Source: Hansfordia pulvinata
Taxonomy: Eukaryota; Ascomycota; Sordariomycetes; Xylariales
NCBI GenBank assembly: GCA_006538405.1
Contig: BJKQ01000004.1
Coordinates: 1,178,001 to 1,242,000 of the forward strand
Direction: 5' to 3'
DNA length: 64,000 bases
Both the position numbers and the translations under genes were made by a program. Shown here one piece after another: positions 23,152-34,149 of this stretch (position 1 is the stretch's first letter; each line of letters begins with the position of its first letter). Below the pieces are notes generated by a model that saw nothing but the letters and a program-made list of their open reading frames with translations, searched no databases and was not told the DNA's origin.

Positions 23152-24933
23152 CTAGTCGAACTTGACCTTGGTGCCCTGGAAGGCAATCTTGGCGCCCTCC
23201 TCCTTGGACTTCTTGGCCGCCGCCCAACTCGGGTGCAGAGGGCCCGTGTCGTCGCGCTTCGTCTCGGGCCGGGGCTTCGGCGGTGCCTCGGACGCGTAGC
23301 TCGGCCGGTGTGCTCGAGAAGAGCCGCGGTCTTGGTGGTGGCGGTGCTGCTGCTGCTGCTGCTGCTGCTGTCTTCCACCGTCGTGATGATGACCACCACC
23401 ACCCGTCGACATCTGGTGCTGCCGCGAGGGGTGGACGTGGGACTTCTCGAGCGGGTTCTTGATGCCGCTCTTGAACGGGCCCGAGTCGCCGCCGACGGCC
23501 CCGCGCTTCATGTCCCAGCCCGAGTCCCGGCCGCTCTTCGGGTTGCTGACGTGCTTGGCCTTCTCCCCGTACTTCTTCTCCCAGATGGCCTGCCGCGCCC
23601 GCTGGCCCCGCCGGTTCTTCTTCGCCGGCGGCGCCACGTCCACGTCCGACGCCTCCGACTCGGACCCGGACACGTATCCGCCCATCAGCGACGGCAGGAA
23701 AGCCGAGCTCCCCGCCGTGATGGGCGCTGCCGCCCGAGCCGTCTTGGTCTTGGCCTTCTTCGGCGGCGGCGGCGACACCGCAGACGACGCGTCCGACTCG
23801 TCCTCGTCCTCGTCCTCGTCCGACTCGCCCACCTCCAAGACGTCCCGATCCGAGGCGCCATGTTCCGAAGACGAGATGGAGAGGTCGTCACCATCGGCGG
23901 CGGCCGCCCCCTTGGAGCGCCCAAAGTGGTTGGCGCGGCTGTCCTCTCGATCGTCCTCGCTCTGGCCCGCGTCATCGTCAGATTCCTCTCCCTCGTCGCT
24001 CGAGCCTCCCACCAGGTCATCGTAGCGCGAGAAAGCCTTCTCCTCGGCGTCGCTGTCGCTGAATCCGCCGAACTCCTCCTCCTCAGAGTCGGAGCCGTCT
24101 CCTTCATGTGAATTGAGCTCGTCGTCGTCGTCGTCGTCGTCACCATCGTCTTCCGGCTTTTCGACTTTTCTTTTGACTAGCACCCGGCCTTGGTCGTCGC
24201 CGTCGTCTTCGAGCTCGGCAGGCGATTCGGCGTCCGTACTGCCGTCCCGCCCCGAGGCGGCTGCGGCGTCTTGCTTCGTAGGCAGCTGCTTGGAGTCGCG
24301 GTTTGCTGCTTTCTCCTTCTTGTCCGCCGTGCCGTCATCTTTCCTGCCGGCGCCGTCCTTGGTGGTGGCGGCGGCCTTGCCGCCCTTGGCCTTGCCCTTC
24401 TTTTCTGGCATCGGCACGCGCAGCGCGATGCACGTGCCCATGATGGCCTCCTCCACGACGTCCTTGACGTGCTTGCGGTTGCACAGCGCGCTGGTGACGT
24501 TGTGCAGCGCGCTCGCAATCTCCTCGGAGAGCTCGGGCTTCGGGATCGGCTTGATGGACTCCGGGAGGCGCGGGGCCTCGGCGACGCCCTTGATCTTGAG
24601 CAGCGACGAGCACAGGTGCGCGTGCGCGGCTTGGTGGAGGTCGAGGCTCTGGTGGGTAGCAGGAAGGCAAGCGGGCGTCAGCTCTTTTTCTCGGCGGTTC
24701 TTCGTGTGCAGTGGTAAACAATGCGGCGAGAGGGTGGCTGGGGGGATCTCACTCACCTTGAGCACGGAGATCTCCCTCTCCAGTCGGGCGACCTTGTCGG
24801 GCGGCGAGTCGCGTATGCGCTTGCTGAGGCGCTGGCGCTCAAAGCCCTTGGCTGTCTTCAGCCCGCGCACGAGGTCCTTCTCCCATTGTGAGATCTTCTC
24901 GTCGAGGCTCGGCTCTCTCTTGCGTTTCGGCAT
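23152..24933 (-). CDS. Bud22-like ribosome biogenesis factor
   Basis: Exons 24933-24757 and 24648-23152 are separated by a 108-nt intron (donor GTGAGT, acceptor CACCAG), giving about 557 residues. The N-terminus (MPKRKREPSLDEKISQWEKD, then GFERQRLSKRIRD) is a coiled coil. The middle is highly acidic with Ser/Asp/Glu runs, and the C-terminus carries NRRGQRARQAIWEKKYGEKA and LHPSWAAAKKSKEE ending KIAFQGTKVKFD, the hallmark of BUD22/SRFBP1 proteins. In yeast Bud22 works in the nucleolus in 18S rRNA maturation. The intron has no stop and a length divisible by three, so unspliced RNA would also encode an intact protein. An in-frame ATG at 25041 could extend the N-terminus by 36 residues, but 24933 fits the family start. 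Confidence 0.88.
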   Translation of the reverse strand: MPKRKREPSLDEKISQWEKDLVRGLKTAKGFERQRLSKRIRDSPPDKVARLEREISVLKVSEIPPATLSPHCLPLHTKNRREKELTPACLPATHQSLDLHQAAHAHLCSSLLKIKGVAEAPRLPESIKPIPKPELSEEIASALHNVTSALCNRKHVKDVVEEAIMGTCIALRVPMPEKKGKAKGGKAAATTKDGAGRKDDGTADKKEKAANRDSKQLPTKQDAAAASGRDGSTDAESPAELEDDGDDQGRVLVKRKVEKPEDDGDDDDDDDELNSHEGDGSDSEEEEFGGFSDSDAEEKAFSRYDDLVGGSSDEGEESDDDAGQSEDDREDSRANHFGRSKGAAAADGDDLSISSSEHGASDRDVLEVGESDEDEDEDESDASSAVSPPPPKKAKTKTARAAAPITAGSSAFLPSLMGGYVSGSESEASDVDVAPPAKKNRRGQRARQAIWEKKYGEKAKHVSNPKSGRDSGWDMKRGAVGGDSGPFKSGIKNPLEKSHVHPSRQHQMSTGGGGHHHDGGRQQQQQQQQHRHHQDRGSSRAHRPSYASEAPPKPRPETKRDDTGPLHPSWAAAKKSKEEGAKIAFQGTKVKFD

Positions 24934-25433
24934 GGTTCGATTCGTGGGGCGATACCTGGGCAAAGTCTGCCTCCTCTCGAAAAACCGGCTGCTGTGGTGG
25001 CGGTGATTGGAGATACTGGGGTGCGATGACGAGACGGGCATCGGCCAGAAATTTTGGCGGGGAGCAGTTGCAGAAAACCGCTACTGTGCATAGAGCCGTG
25101 CGCACTGTCGATCACACTGTGGGTTTCCAGCAACGACCGATTCTGCCCAACAGGTCTGCTTCATCGTCACCACCACTTCGAGGCGGTCTATCTGAGTTCA
25201 AGGTCACCAACCCCCAAAAAATCTACTCTCGCGATGTTGGAAATATTCAACGACTCTAAAGTTGCTCCCAGCGATTTCGCCATTGAGCATCGCTGCTGGT
25301 TGAGATGATCAGACCCCTGAATGGTCCCAAACTCCGTATATCTGCTTAGGCAGTAGGTATCTATGCAAAGCGACGTCTTCTACTTTTGTGTATGGCCCTT
25401 CATGGTATCTATAAAGCCACGTCAATGCTCCGT
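24934..25433. other. Bud22 promoter region / 3' flank of next gene
   Basis: Five hundred bases between two leftward genes. An in-frame upstream ATG at 25041 leads into Bud22. No other feature recognised. Confidence 0.5.
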
Positions 25434-28400
25434 CTATGCGGCCTTGCCACCTCGGCCGCCTCTTCCCCTACCCCTGCCGCCGCCGCCCGATCCCCGGCCA
25501 GCTGGTTGTGCGCCCCCTTCTTGTGCGCTTGCAGAATGACTCGCTTCACCCTCACCCCCGCGATGACTGCCGGCTTTGGCCTTGGATCCGCGACCACGTC
25601 GGTTTCCTCCCTTGCCACCATTTCCGCCTTGGTCTTTCTTCTCGCTCTTGCTCTTCGTCCTTGCCTGCCGGCTCGCCTCCTCCTCCTGCGTTCTCCTGCT
25701 CTCTTGGTCCCACCACTCCTGGAAGGCTTGCTCTTGCTGGATCTCCTGCAGACTTCGCTTGGCGACGGCTTCTCGCACAGACTCCTGTTCTCTCCTCTGT
25801 TCCCCTATGATATCTGCCAGACCGACACCAAGTTCCTGCTCAGGCCTCGGCGACTTCTGGATGTACGACTTTGAGTGAGGCACCAGTGGCTGCGGGCTGG
25901 CACGCACGGGCGCTTTGGAGGATGTCGTCGGCGCGGGACTCGACTTCTGACCCGAGAACCTCGTATCGGGTGATGCCGTCCTCCGGGAGATCGATTTGCC
26001 CGACGACGCTTCAGCTGCCACCAAAGGCTTCGATGTGGAAGCCGGGGACGGTGGGGCAGCTTCGGGGGAAAGGAGATCTTTCATAGACGCCTTTGGAGCA
26101 GTCGGAGTCTTCTCCCACGGCGACCCGTTCCTCTCCCCCACTTTCACCCATGGAGTCTGCGACGCCGACTCAACTTGTGCTTCTCGTCTGGTCGCTTCTT
26201 CGGCTTGTTGCTGTAGATATTTCTTTCGATCTTTCTGTGAAAGCTTCTGGGGACAGGTCGACCCCCAGAAGCCTTGTTCTCGGCCGCGAGTCCCGCAGTG
26301 AGAGCAGACTCTGCAGGTTTGGTCTCTTTCAGAACGTCGCTCAGATCAAGGCGAGGGGCGACAAATGGCGTCTGAGCCCAGGGGCTACCCCGAGCAGACA
26401 CTTGTCTCTGCGCTGACTTGTCAATAGAGCCAAGCTGGTCTGGGGCAGAACCTGGTTCTTGGCTTAGATCGCTGATAATCCTGGGTGATTCCTCCTGAGC
26501 TGCTTTGCGGTTTGATGAAGCGCCACCAGGAGCTGGCCGACCAAATTCCTGTCCAGAGTCGCCCTTGTTGCCCAGATTCAGCGGGCGTTGGACAGGAGAA
26601 AACGCCCCATTAGGACCAGTGAGGTCATCTTCGTCCATGCTGAATATCAAATCCGTCTGAGAATCCTTGGGTCTAAGACTTGGGCTGAAAGGTTCGTTGC
26701 GGGGCGTCCTTGAGGACCGTCGTGTCTTCTCCGTGGTCGGAGACGCGGCAAAGTCTTCCATGCTGCCGAACCGAGTTTTGAATGACGAAGAAAGCTTCTT
26801 TTCGTCGTCCCGAGCAACCATTGCCTTGAATGCCATTTCTCTGACTCGTACCTGTCGTTCTTCAAGAACATCCTCAGCCAAAAGGGGGTTGCGTTCAAAC
26901 AAGAGCGCTTCTGCCATGCCGCTTCGCGCGAAGGGGCACCTCGCCAGCTGATTGTCACGAACGACTTCGTCCAAGTCGAGCAACAGATCCTCGTCAAGAT
27001 TATCGAGAAGTCTGAAGCGAGTCAGTCTGATTCTGTGCACGAGCACGCTTGCCTTTCAAACCCCAGAAAGGGAGGAAGAACAAGAAATGGGAAGCTCACC
27101 CGTTCTCAAGCAGATTCTCCAGGACAAGACAGATCTGCTCAAGAGCCTTGTCCTTGAACTCAGAGACCGAGCACGGACTGATCAAGTTGAGCAGTATGGA
27201 AATATTCCGAGTCGTCACTGCCCGCCAGTTAGCGAGTGCCAAATGGCCAGGTAGAGTAACTTACCGAACTGGCCAAGGACTCTTTGACAAGTCTGAGACA
27301 GTCGATCCAGCATCAACTCGTTGGCGATTCCCATTACATCCATGACAAGTTCCGAAAACTCATCAATGTTCTCCGCGAGCGCATCCTCGAATAACCTCTC
27401 TGCGGCATCAGTGTATAAGAACCTCAGAACGTAGTGAAACGATTCAGGATCCATGTGGCTCAGATCAATGCTGACAGGGTCGACATCCTCTTGAGCCGCT
27501 CGGCGACTCTCCAACCATTTGCCTCGAGATCTTCCGTTGAAAAGGCCCTCGAACCATGGGCACCTCTTACAGAGCAGCGCGCTGTGCACAGGAATCGCGT
27601 CACCGTCCAGTTCGAGTAGAGCGTCTCCATCATCGAAGTAGCTAGAGGACTCGATAGCTGCGGCGAAATCCATGTCCATGGAGAGTGATGGTGATGTTTG
27701 AGAGCGCACGGCGGCCTCCAACTTGACCATTCCCAATTTCGTTGCCAGCTTCATCAGCTCCGCGCGAACCTGACGGTACCGGTATGCGAGCGGGCTGGAC
27801 TGCTGCGCAAGGTTCCACGCGGGGATGACCCGGTCAGTGTACATGTAGACGACAAGATTCAACAGTGTCAGTAAATCCAGCCCACTGGTGAGTTCTATCA
27901 CCGCTAGGTCGCCGTCCTGAGAAATGGTGAACAAGTCCGGGCTCTCATAGCTCCCTAAGTCTTGGAAATACTCCAGTCCGGTTTTGAATAACGGGCTTCT
28001 GGCAGCCAGGACCCACGAGTGCACAGGAATTTGCAGATCTGGATGCGAAGCACTTCGAATCACCATACCAAGGCTTCCTTGAGCATAGGCCCAATTGGTG
28101 AGATGAGTTCGCACATCTGCCTCAAGGTCAGTGCACGTGAGGATCTCGTAGGCCAGATCGTCGTTGATCCGATTTCGAAGCATTTCTCGGTCCTGAAGGT
28201 CCCACGTGTCCTTGTTTACTCGACTTGGGGGGTTTTCGGCTCTGAAGCCGGACATGGGGAGAAGGCTCCCAAGATCGGCCCACAAAGACGGCGGCGAGAT
28301 TTCAATCTGTTCCTTTGTGACGTCGGCATCTTTGCGTATGGCCGCGAAGGCACCGAATGTCGAGCTTCGAACTGCCACAATGTCCGTGATGCTCGGGACA

Positions 28401-30407
28401 CGTTGGAATTTGAAGTCGCTCTTCTTGGCCTTCGATGCTAGCTTTGTGTCTTTCGCCTTGGTGCGTTTCACACGTCGCCAAACGGCGCCTGACTGTGTTG
28501 CGATGATGACAGATCCATGCTCGGCGACGCCAACAGACTTGACGCCGTCTTTGTTGGAACTCCATATGCATTGCGGTGCTCCCACGGCATCTTTGATTTT
28601 GGTGGGATTTGTTGTCGAAGCAACCGAATGATCGTTTTCGGCATATGTGTTGACCTTGATGGTGTAAAGCTCGCCGGTCGCCGCTACGGCTGCGATCGTG
28701 TCCCCACCGGACGCGATCTCGGTAATGTGTGCTCTTTCTGGGTACATGGAAACGGCGTGGCGTTCATGATGAGGGCGAGAAGCACCGAAAGCACCAGCAG
28801 AGCGGTGCAGAGCCAAGTTGCTCAGCCCATCTGGCGGCGGGATCTTGATGGGCCTGTACCCGTAATTCGTAAAGATGCAAATGGTGAAATCCTCAAAAAG
28901 GCAGCTGGTAGCCTTGTCTGTCGCGGACACCATGACTATTGATCGGCCGGCCAGCTGCGTCGGAGCCACCTTGCGGGGAACAGGCTGCACTTCGAGAGAC
29001 CGCGAGTCGGCATCCATCAGGCCCAACTGGCCGTCGTTCTTGCCCCAGCAGAAGAGCGCGGAGCCGGTGTGTGCGACGGAGTGGTTCGACGATGCGGCAA
29101 TGCCCAGGATCACCTCCTTCTTCAGCGACCCGAAGACCTGACGCGGCACGTTGAGACAGGCCTCTTCATCTGGCTTGGATGGCGCAGGCAGGGTGAAGCC
29201 CAACTGCGCATACTTGTTGGAGCCCCACATCCAGAGCTCTCCGGAACTGGTCAAGGCCATTGTGTGGCTCTGCCCCAAAGCCACCTGCACGACTTTCTGG
29301 TCGCTCAGCCCAGCTTGAACGGGCGCAAAGCTGAATCGTGTATTCTCGTCCCCCAGGCCTAACCTGCCGCCACGGCCGATTCCGCAGACATACAGATTCG
29401 AGAATGGATCAGTGGTGAGTATGGCGCTGTGGAACTTGGACAGAACCACGTCCTGGACGACAATCGGCCTATTCTGGATCAGAGCTGGGACTTGAGCCAG
29501 GTCCCGTTCCCCCGCGGAGGATGCTTCTGAGGAGTCCGAGGGGCCTTTGATGGCAAGCTGTTGATCGTGGAAGTGATGCAGCAAGTGGTCTGGGCGCTTC
29601 AATTGAACGCGCTCGGGGTACTGGCGGTCATCCTCGTCACCCAAGCCCAGGGACAGGTTGTTGTTGCTTCCGAAAGTGAAGACTTCCTCGCCCAGTCCCT
29701 GGTTTTTGCCATGTTGCCTGCCGACTGGTCAGCGATGGTACAAATCCGGATGGTCCAAACGCAACTGACCGCACATCGTCATCGCCAGAGGCGGACTCGA
29801 AGTCGGATTCGTCGTCCGTGTTGGCGTCGTCCTGCGCGCACTTGAGAGTGCGCAGAGCGATGGTGTTGTTGTACACGTCAAAGGGGCTGTTGCCCTCCGC
29901 GTCCTTGGTCTTGATGAGCTGGCCCACCTTGGCAGCCGGGCCTCCGATAGACTCGACGAGGTCACGCCGCTCTCTCTCCAAGAGAAGACGGGCAATCGAG
30001 ACATTGCCAGCATAGAGGGCCCTGTGCAGAGCGTTCCAGCCATTCTCCGCGTCTTGGGCGTGAATGTCGACGGCCGGGTGGTTGACAAGAGCTTTGACGA
30101 ATGCGACGGCGCCGGGGTTTGGCGAGATGGCGGCGCGCAACAGGATGGTCAGGCCGGCATGGTCGCGCGAGTTGACTTCGGCTTTGGTGAGGGCGGCGGC
30201 GTTCTTGGAGGGATGGGAGGCGGCAAGGCCGGAGGGCTTGCGCGACTTGAGGGCGTTGCGCGGGGAGCTTGCAAAGGCGCCGGGGCTGGTGCCTACCGGG
30301 CCGCCGGGGCTCTTGGCCGGGTGAGTGGCATGGCTGGTAGAGGACAGGTGCCGAGAGAACCTCTCGACATCATTTTCCCAGTAGTATTTCCAGAGTAGAT
30401 GGCTCAT
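25434..30407 (-). CDS. Ankyrin-RCC1-BTB protein, IBTK/Btb3-like (one frame break)
   Basis: About 1,600 residues over four exons: 30407-29770, 29717-27265, 27217-27100 and 27032-25434, with matching phases (introns 2 and 3 are standard GT-AG; intron 1 starts GTCAGT). Ankyrin repeats lie near residues 79-150 (GLTILLRAA, GWNALHRALYAGN). RCC1-type blades follow (VFTFGSNNNLSLGLGDE, LYVCGIGRGGRLGLGDE, FCWGKNDGQLG). Two BTB domains come next, the second near 890-1030 (IPVHSALLCKRCPWFEGLF). The tail is basic and ends in RGRGRGG. This architecture matches IBTK and S. pombe Btb3, cullin-3 ubiquitin ligase adaptors. The frame changes near 26249-26266 (ggggacaggtcgaccccc), from GLAAENKASGG to KLSQKDRKKYLQQQ, with no room for an intron; one missing base explains it. 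Confidence 0.85.
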
Positions 30408-31214
30408 GTGTGCCGCGGGGGGTGTGGCCAGAAGCACCTTGAAATGGCACCTCGCTGTGAGTCTCGGGGGATCACGGCGTGTTTAAAGGCGCGAGTTTCG
30501 AAGTGCTTTGACGGGGAGGGGAGGAGCGCGTATTGGAATCGGCGCTTTGGGAAGTCGGAGGTGATGCGGAAGAAGATGTGGTGGGTGTCGCGTCGGGTTG
30601 GCGATGGCGATGAGTAACACGGCGACGAGTGGGACGGAGATAAGACGCGAGGGGCGGATATACGGAGTCGCAGGAGCGAGTGAGGGCGTCGAGGAATTCT
30701 GGTGTTGGAGCTGACCTCGGCAGGTCGCTGGGTCGGATCAAATTGACTTTTATTGAGCAGGCTCTAGTTGAGTCCGAATGTCGAGCCGGTCGGGCGGAGG
30801 GGAGACAAGGTGCGACTGGGGCGCAAAGGGAGATACGAGGAGGTCGACGACGTGATGATGCATGCATTGGATGGATGCCAGTGCGTTCTGGAGGTCCTCG
30901 GTGGGTTCCAGCTTTCCCTTACAGGCTCTCGATTAGGGCTAATGGGTTGCAGTAGGGGCACAATGGATCCATGCGACAGCCCGTGGATGGATGCAAGAGG
31001 CGCTTCCAGTGTTCCAGGGACTGCAGGTGGCCACATCCAATGCACTGGGCTAGGTACATCCAATACTGCAGGTGGGCTACTGGGCTACGAGCATCTGGGC
31101 GAGCTGGTACCGACACCTTCTACCAGAGTCCCGCGCGCTGGAGGCCCGGAGCTCCCAGCTCCGGCTGTCCCGGGAGGTACAGGTCAGGTACAGAAACATG
31201 CCGTCCATCTCTTC

Positions 31215-31235
31215 GGGGGGGGGGGGGGGGGGGGG
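31215..31235. repeat. G21 homopolymer
   Basis: Twenty-one consecutive G by direct count, which could form a G-quadruplex. The exact length is probably unreliable in an assembly with homopolymer errors. Confidence 0.85.
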
Positions 31236-32137
31236 AGCGCGGCTGCCATTTGAGGCATTGTCCATTACGACTGAAGTACCTGGTGTACAGTACGGAGAAG
31301 GTCGAGGTTCTTGCGCGAACAGGGGGGAGGAACCCCGCGATCAGCTGAGATCCGAAACGTCCCCTCCAATGGAGGGCTCTGCCAGCTGCAGGGCCCGGGC
31401 TGCTGGAGCCCACTGGAGGTGTCACATTGTGGCACTCTGGCGGGGTCTGGTCACTGCAAGGGCTGTAGCTCAGTGCCCAGCATCAGTGGGGAGAGGTGTA
31501 GAGGGGTTTCTCGAGCGGAGGAGCCCGTGTACTCGTACCTGTGAGTGTGGAGGGGCCGAGTCGCTGTGCCCAGGAGCTGGAGGGGCATCCGGACCTCTTC
31601 TTCCTGGCCAATCACAACGCCACGTCCCAGGGCATGCGCGATTCGCAGGGTCTGCATGCACCGCGCTTCTCAAACCACCTACGCGTACATCGAGTAGCGT
31701 CATCACACAATGAACGAATGGCAGTGGACCTCTGTAACAAGTCGGCAGGCTCACATGCGCGGCGGACGCAATTGGCGTCAAGAACAAGAACGACGACTGG
31801 GACGAGAGGCTCGGCTCACGTGGGGATGCCACTGCGAGCAGCCTCCTGAATGAGTCGAGGGCCTCGAGGTCGCGCGCGCTACTCATACAGCCCACATGGC
31901 ATTCGGTCAACTCGTGGTACTTCAAAGTGCGGAGGGGAGTCGAGCAGCAGGTATGTTAGCCGGTATGAGTACGCGCATGGGCGACTTCGTTCAGCGCATT
32001 CTACGAGAACCTGGCGAACTCTACCTGACGTCGACTAGAGCCGGGCCGTCAAGGGAACCGCAAGTCGACATCTCCAGTCGTACATCCGCCATCTGCATGC
32101 ATCCCTCGCCAATCCAAGGACAGCGACGACCGTCAAC

Positions 32138-32185
32138 GCCAGCCAGCCAGCCAGCCAGTCAGCCAGCCAGTCAGCCAGCCAGCCA
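32138..32185. repeat. CCAG/TCAG tetranucleotide repeat
   Basis: Tandem CAGC units with three CAGT variants, just past the stop codon of the F-box gene. Confidence 0.85.
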
Positions 32186-32209
32186 ACTACCTATCCATGC
32201 TAGCCATGC

Positions 32210-34149
32210 TCAACGAACGCCCCTCCGAGCCGCGACCTGTCTATCCCACCCCTCCAGCCGAGCCCAGCGCGGCGCCCTCTCCGGCGTTGACGTCAGCATG
32301 CTAGGCATAACGTGCGACCTGCTGATGTCGTCCAGGGCCGACCCGTCGCCCGTCTCGATCATGCTGAGGGGCTGCCACCGCCGGTCGCCGCCGCCCGCGG
32401 CCGCCCCCTCGGTCTCGCCGCGCAGGTTGACGCACGCGAGCCACCCGGAGAGCCCCGCGTGCACCGTCGGCGACAGGTCCGACGCCTTGGCGATCGACTG
32501 CACGGGCCCGAGGCTGCCGCACTCCCGGCGGAGGTACACGTTGCAGTTGGGCCGGTAGAAGTCGTGCCGCGACAGCGCGTGCCACCGGCACGTCGCCCCG
32601 CCCCCCGGCGCCGCCGGGTCGCACCTCGTCGCCCCGCCGCCGCCCCCCGCCGGCGCGCAGGCCCCCGTCGGGCTGCGCGTCCGCGGCCACGGCTGCTTGC
32701 CGCTGCACGGCAGCTCGTCCGTGTGGAAGTAGGCCTTGGTCCACCGGAAGTCGAACACCTTGAGCACCGGCCCGCGCGCGCTGCCCCCGACGAACCGCTC
32801 CCGCCCGTACGCCGCGAGGCAGTTGAGCGGCGTCGTCGGCTCAAAGTGGTCCTGGTAGCTGCTCACGTACGACGACGGCGCCCGCGCGTCCGAGAGCCGC
32901 ACCGTCCCGTCGTCCCAGGCGCTGAGCAGCAGGTGGCCCGCCCCGCCGTGCTCTTGCCCGCTGGGCACGGGCAGCAGGTCCCTGACGGTGCTCTTGGTGC
33001 CCTGGTGGCCCCCCAGGAGCGTCGACGGCGGCGGCGGCTGGGGCGCCGAGGGTCCGATGGGCTCGATGGCCCCTTGGCCCAGCTTGAAGAGTCTGAGCGG
33101 CTCGGTGCTCCCGCTGGACGCGACCGCCAGAGTGTCGCTGTTCGTAAACTTGAGAGTCCGAATGGGCGGGCCTGCTCGCCGAGCTCTCAGCGCTCCTCCC
33201 AGATCCAGGGTGCAACTCGGGCTCACTACTCGGCCGCCCCCGGATCTAGTTAAAGGCTCCTCGGCGGCGTCGCTGGTTGAGTCCATATTCGTGTCTACCG
33301 GGTAGAGCAGGATGCTGGTCTTGGACGCCGCTGCGAGATTTCGCAGGTGAGGCTCAAAGTGGAGGCCCTGGATCTCTCTCTGGGGGTTCGCGTCGGCCTG
33401 CGGCGGCTGGAAGCGGCTCACGGTGTGGCCGTGTTTCCCTTCGGTCGACACCAGGCGGAGGTCGCCGTCGGCCCTGCCGACGAACAGCGCGGATAGGTTT
33501 CCAGAGTAGGGCCCTTCTTTCAGGACAGAGAGGGCCGTCACGTCGCCAGCTCCGGGCCAGAAGTCCGCCCTGGCGCCGTCGAGGCGCCGCCATGTTTCCG
33601 GCTGGGTGCGGGAGGAGCCGGAACGAAGCTGCTGCACGATATCGGGCCCCGCGCCCCAGACAACCGTCTCCTCCTGCGTGCCGCCGTTGAAGGTAGAATG
33701 CGCGTCCACAACGATGTGAGGGGGGATGGTCTGCCCGCCGCCGCGATACGGCCGGCTGGCGTTGAGCCGCTTTCTCTCGAGACTGACTGCCGTGACGCTC
33801 CCGTCACTGGCGCTGCCGTCGGATGCCAGCAGGTTGATGTGGAATGCGCGGCGATCCCACTTGCGCGACTGCGTGGTCAAGGTACGCGCCAGACGCCTCC
33901 AGTGGCCGGGGTGGCGGGTTCTGCCGCCGGGGGCAGGGAGAGGGAGGGGAAGCAGCGCGTGACCAGGCTGCGCCATCCGTAGTCGCTGATCGAGTCGTGC
34001 AGGCGCTTGTTGGCGCCCGCGAGGTGTGCGATGCTCCGGGCGGTGCTCAGGTGGGATAGGATGAGGAGCAGAATGTCGGCCGGCATGGAATCCAGCCGCG
34101 CCGGCTCCTTTTCGCTCAGGGTGAGCGAGCCGAGATCAAGATGGGACAT
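32210..34149 (-). CDS. F-box protein with WD40-like repeats (one frame break)
   Basis: The start at 34149 gives MSHLDLGSLTLSEKEPARLD followed by an F-box (SMPADILLLILSHLSTARSI and AHLAGANKRLHDSISDYGW). The F-box frame ends near 33877. The rest of the protein lies in another frame from about 33930 to 32210 (WRRLARTLTTQSRKWDRRAF onward). C/G-rich runs at about 33907-33935 mark the break; one added base joins them into about 646 residues. Beta-propeller-like segments are visible: DVTALSVL, LSALFVGRADGDLRLVSTEG, LLLSAWDDGTVRLSDARAP and VGGSARGPVLKVFDFRW. The C-terminal HDFYRPNCNVYLRREC recalls fungal F-box proteins of unknown substrate. It is likely an SCF ubiquitin ligase substrate receptor; the target is unknown. 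Confidence 0.78.

Larger units (their letters stand above)
30408..32209. other. Intergenic region with low-complexity tracts
   Basis: Promoter side of the IBTK-like gene and 3' flank of the F-box gene. It holds a G21 run (31215-31235), a CCAG repeat (32138-32185) and a TACTCGTAC word at 31530. ORFs here lack domains. Confidence 0.5.

Noticed and set aside
22789..24111. 440-codon plus-strand ORF
   Set aside because: It is antisense to the acidic region of Bud22, and Arg/Leu/Val-rich shadow composition explains it.
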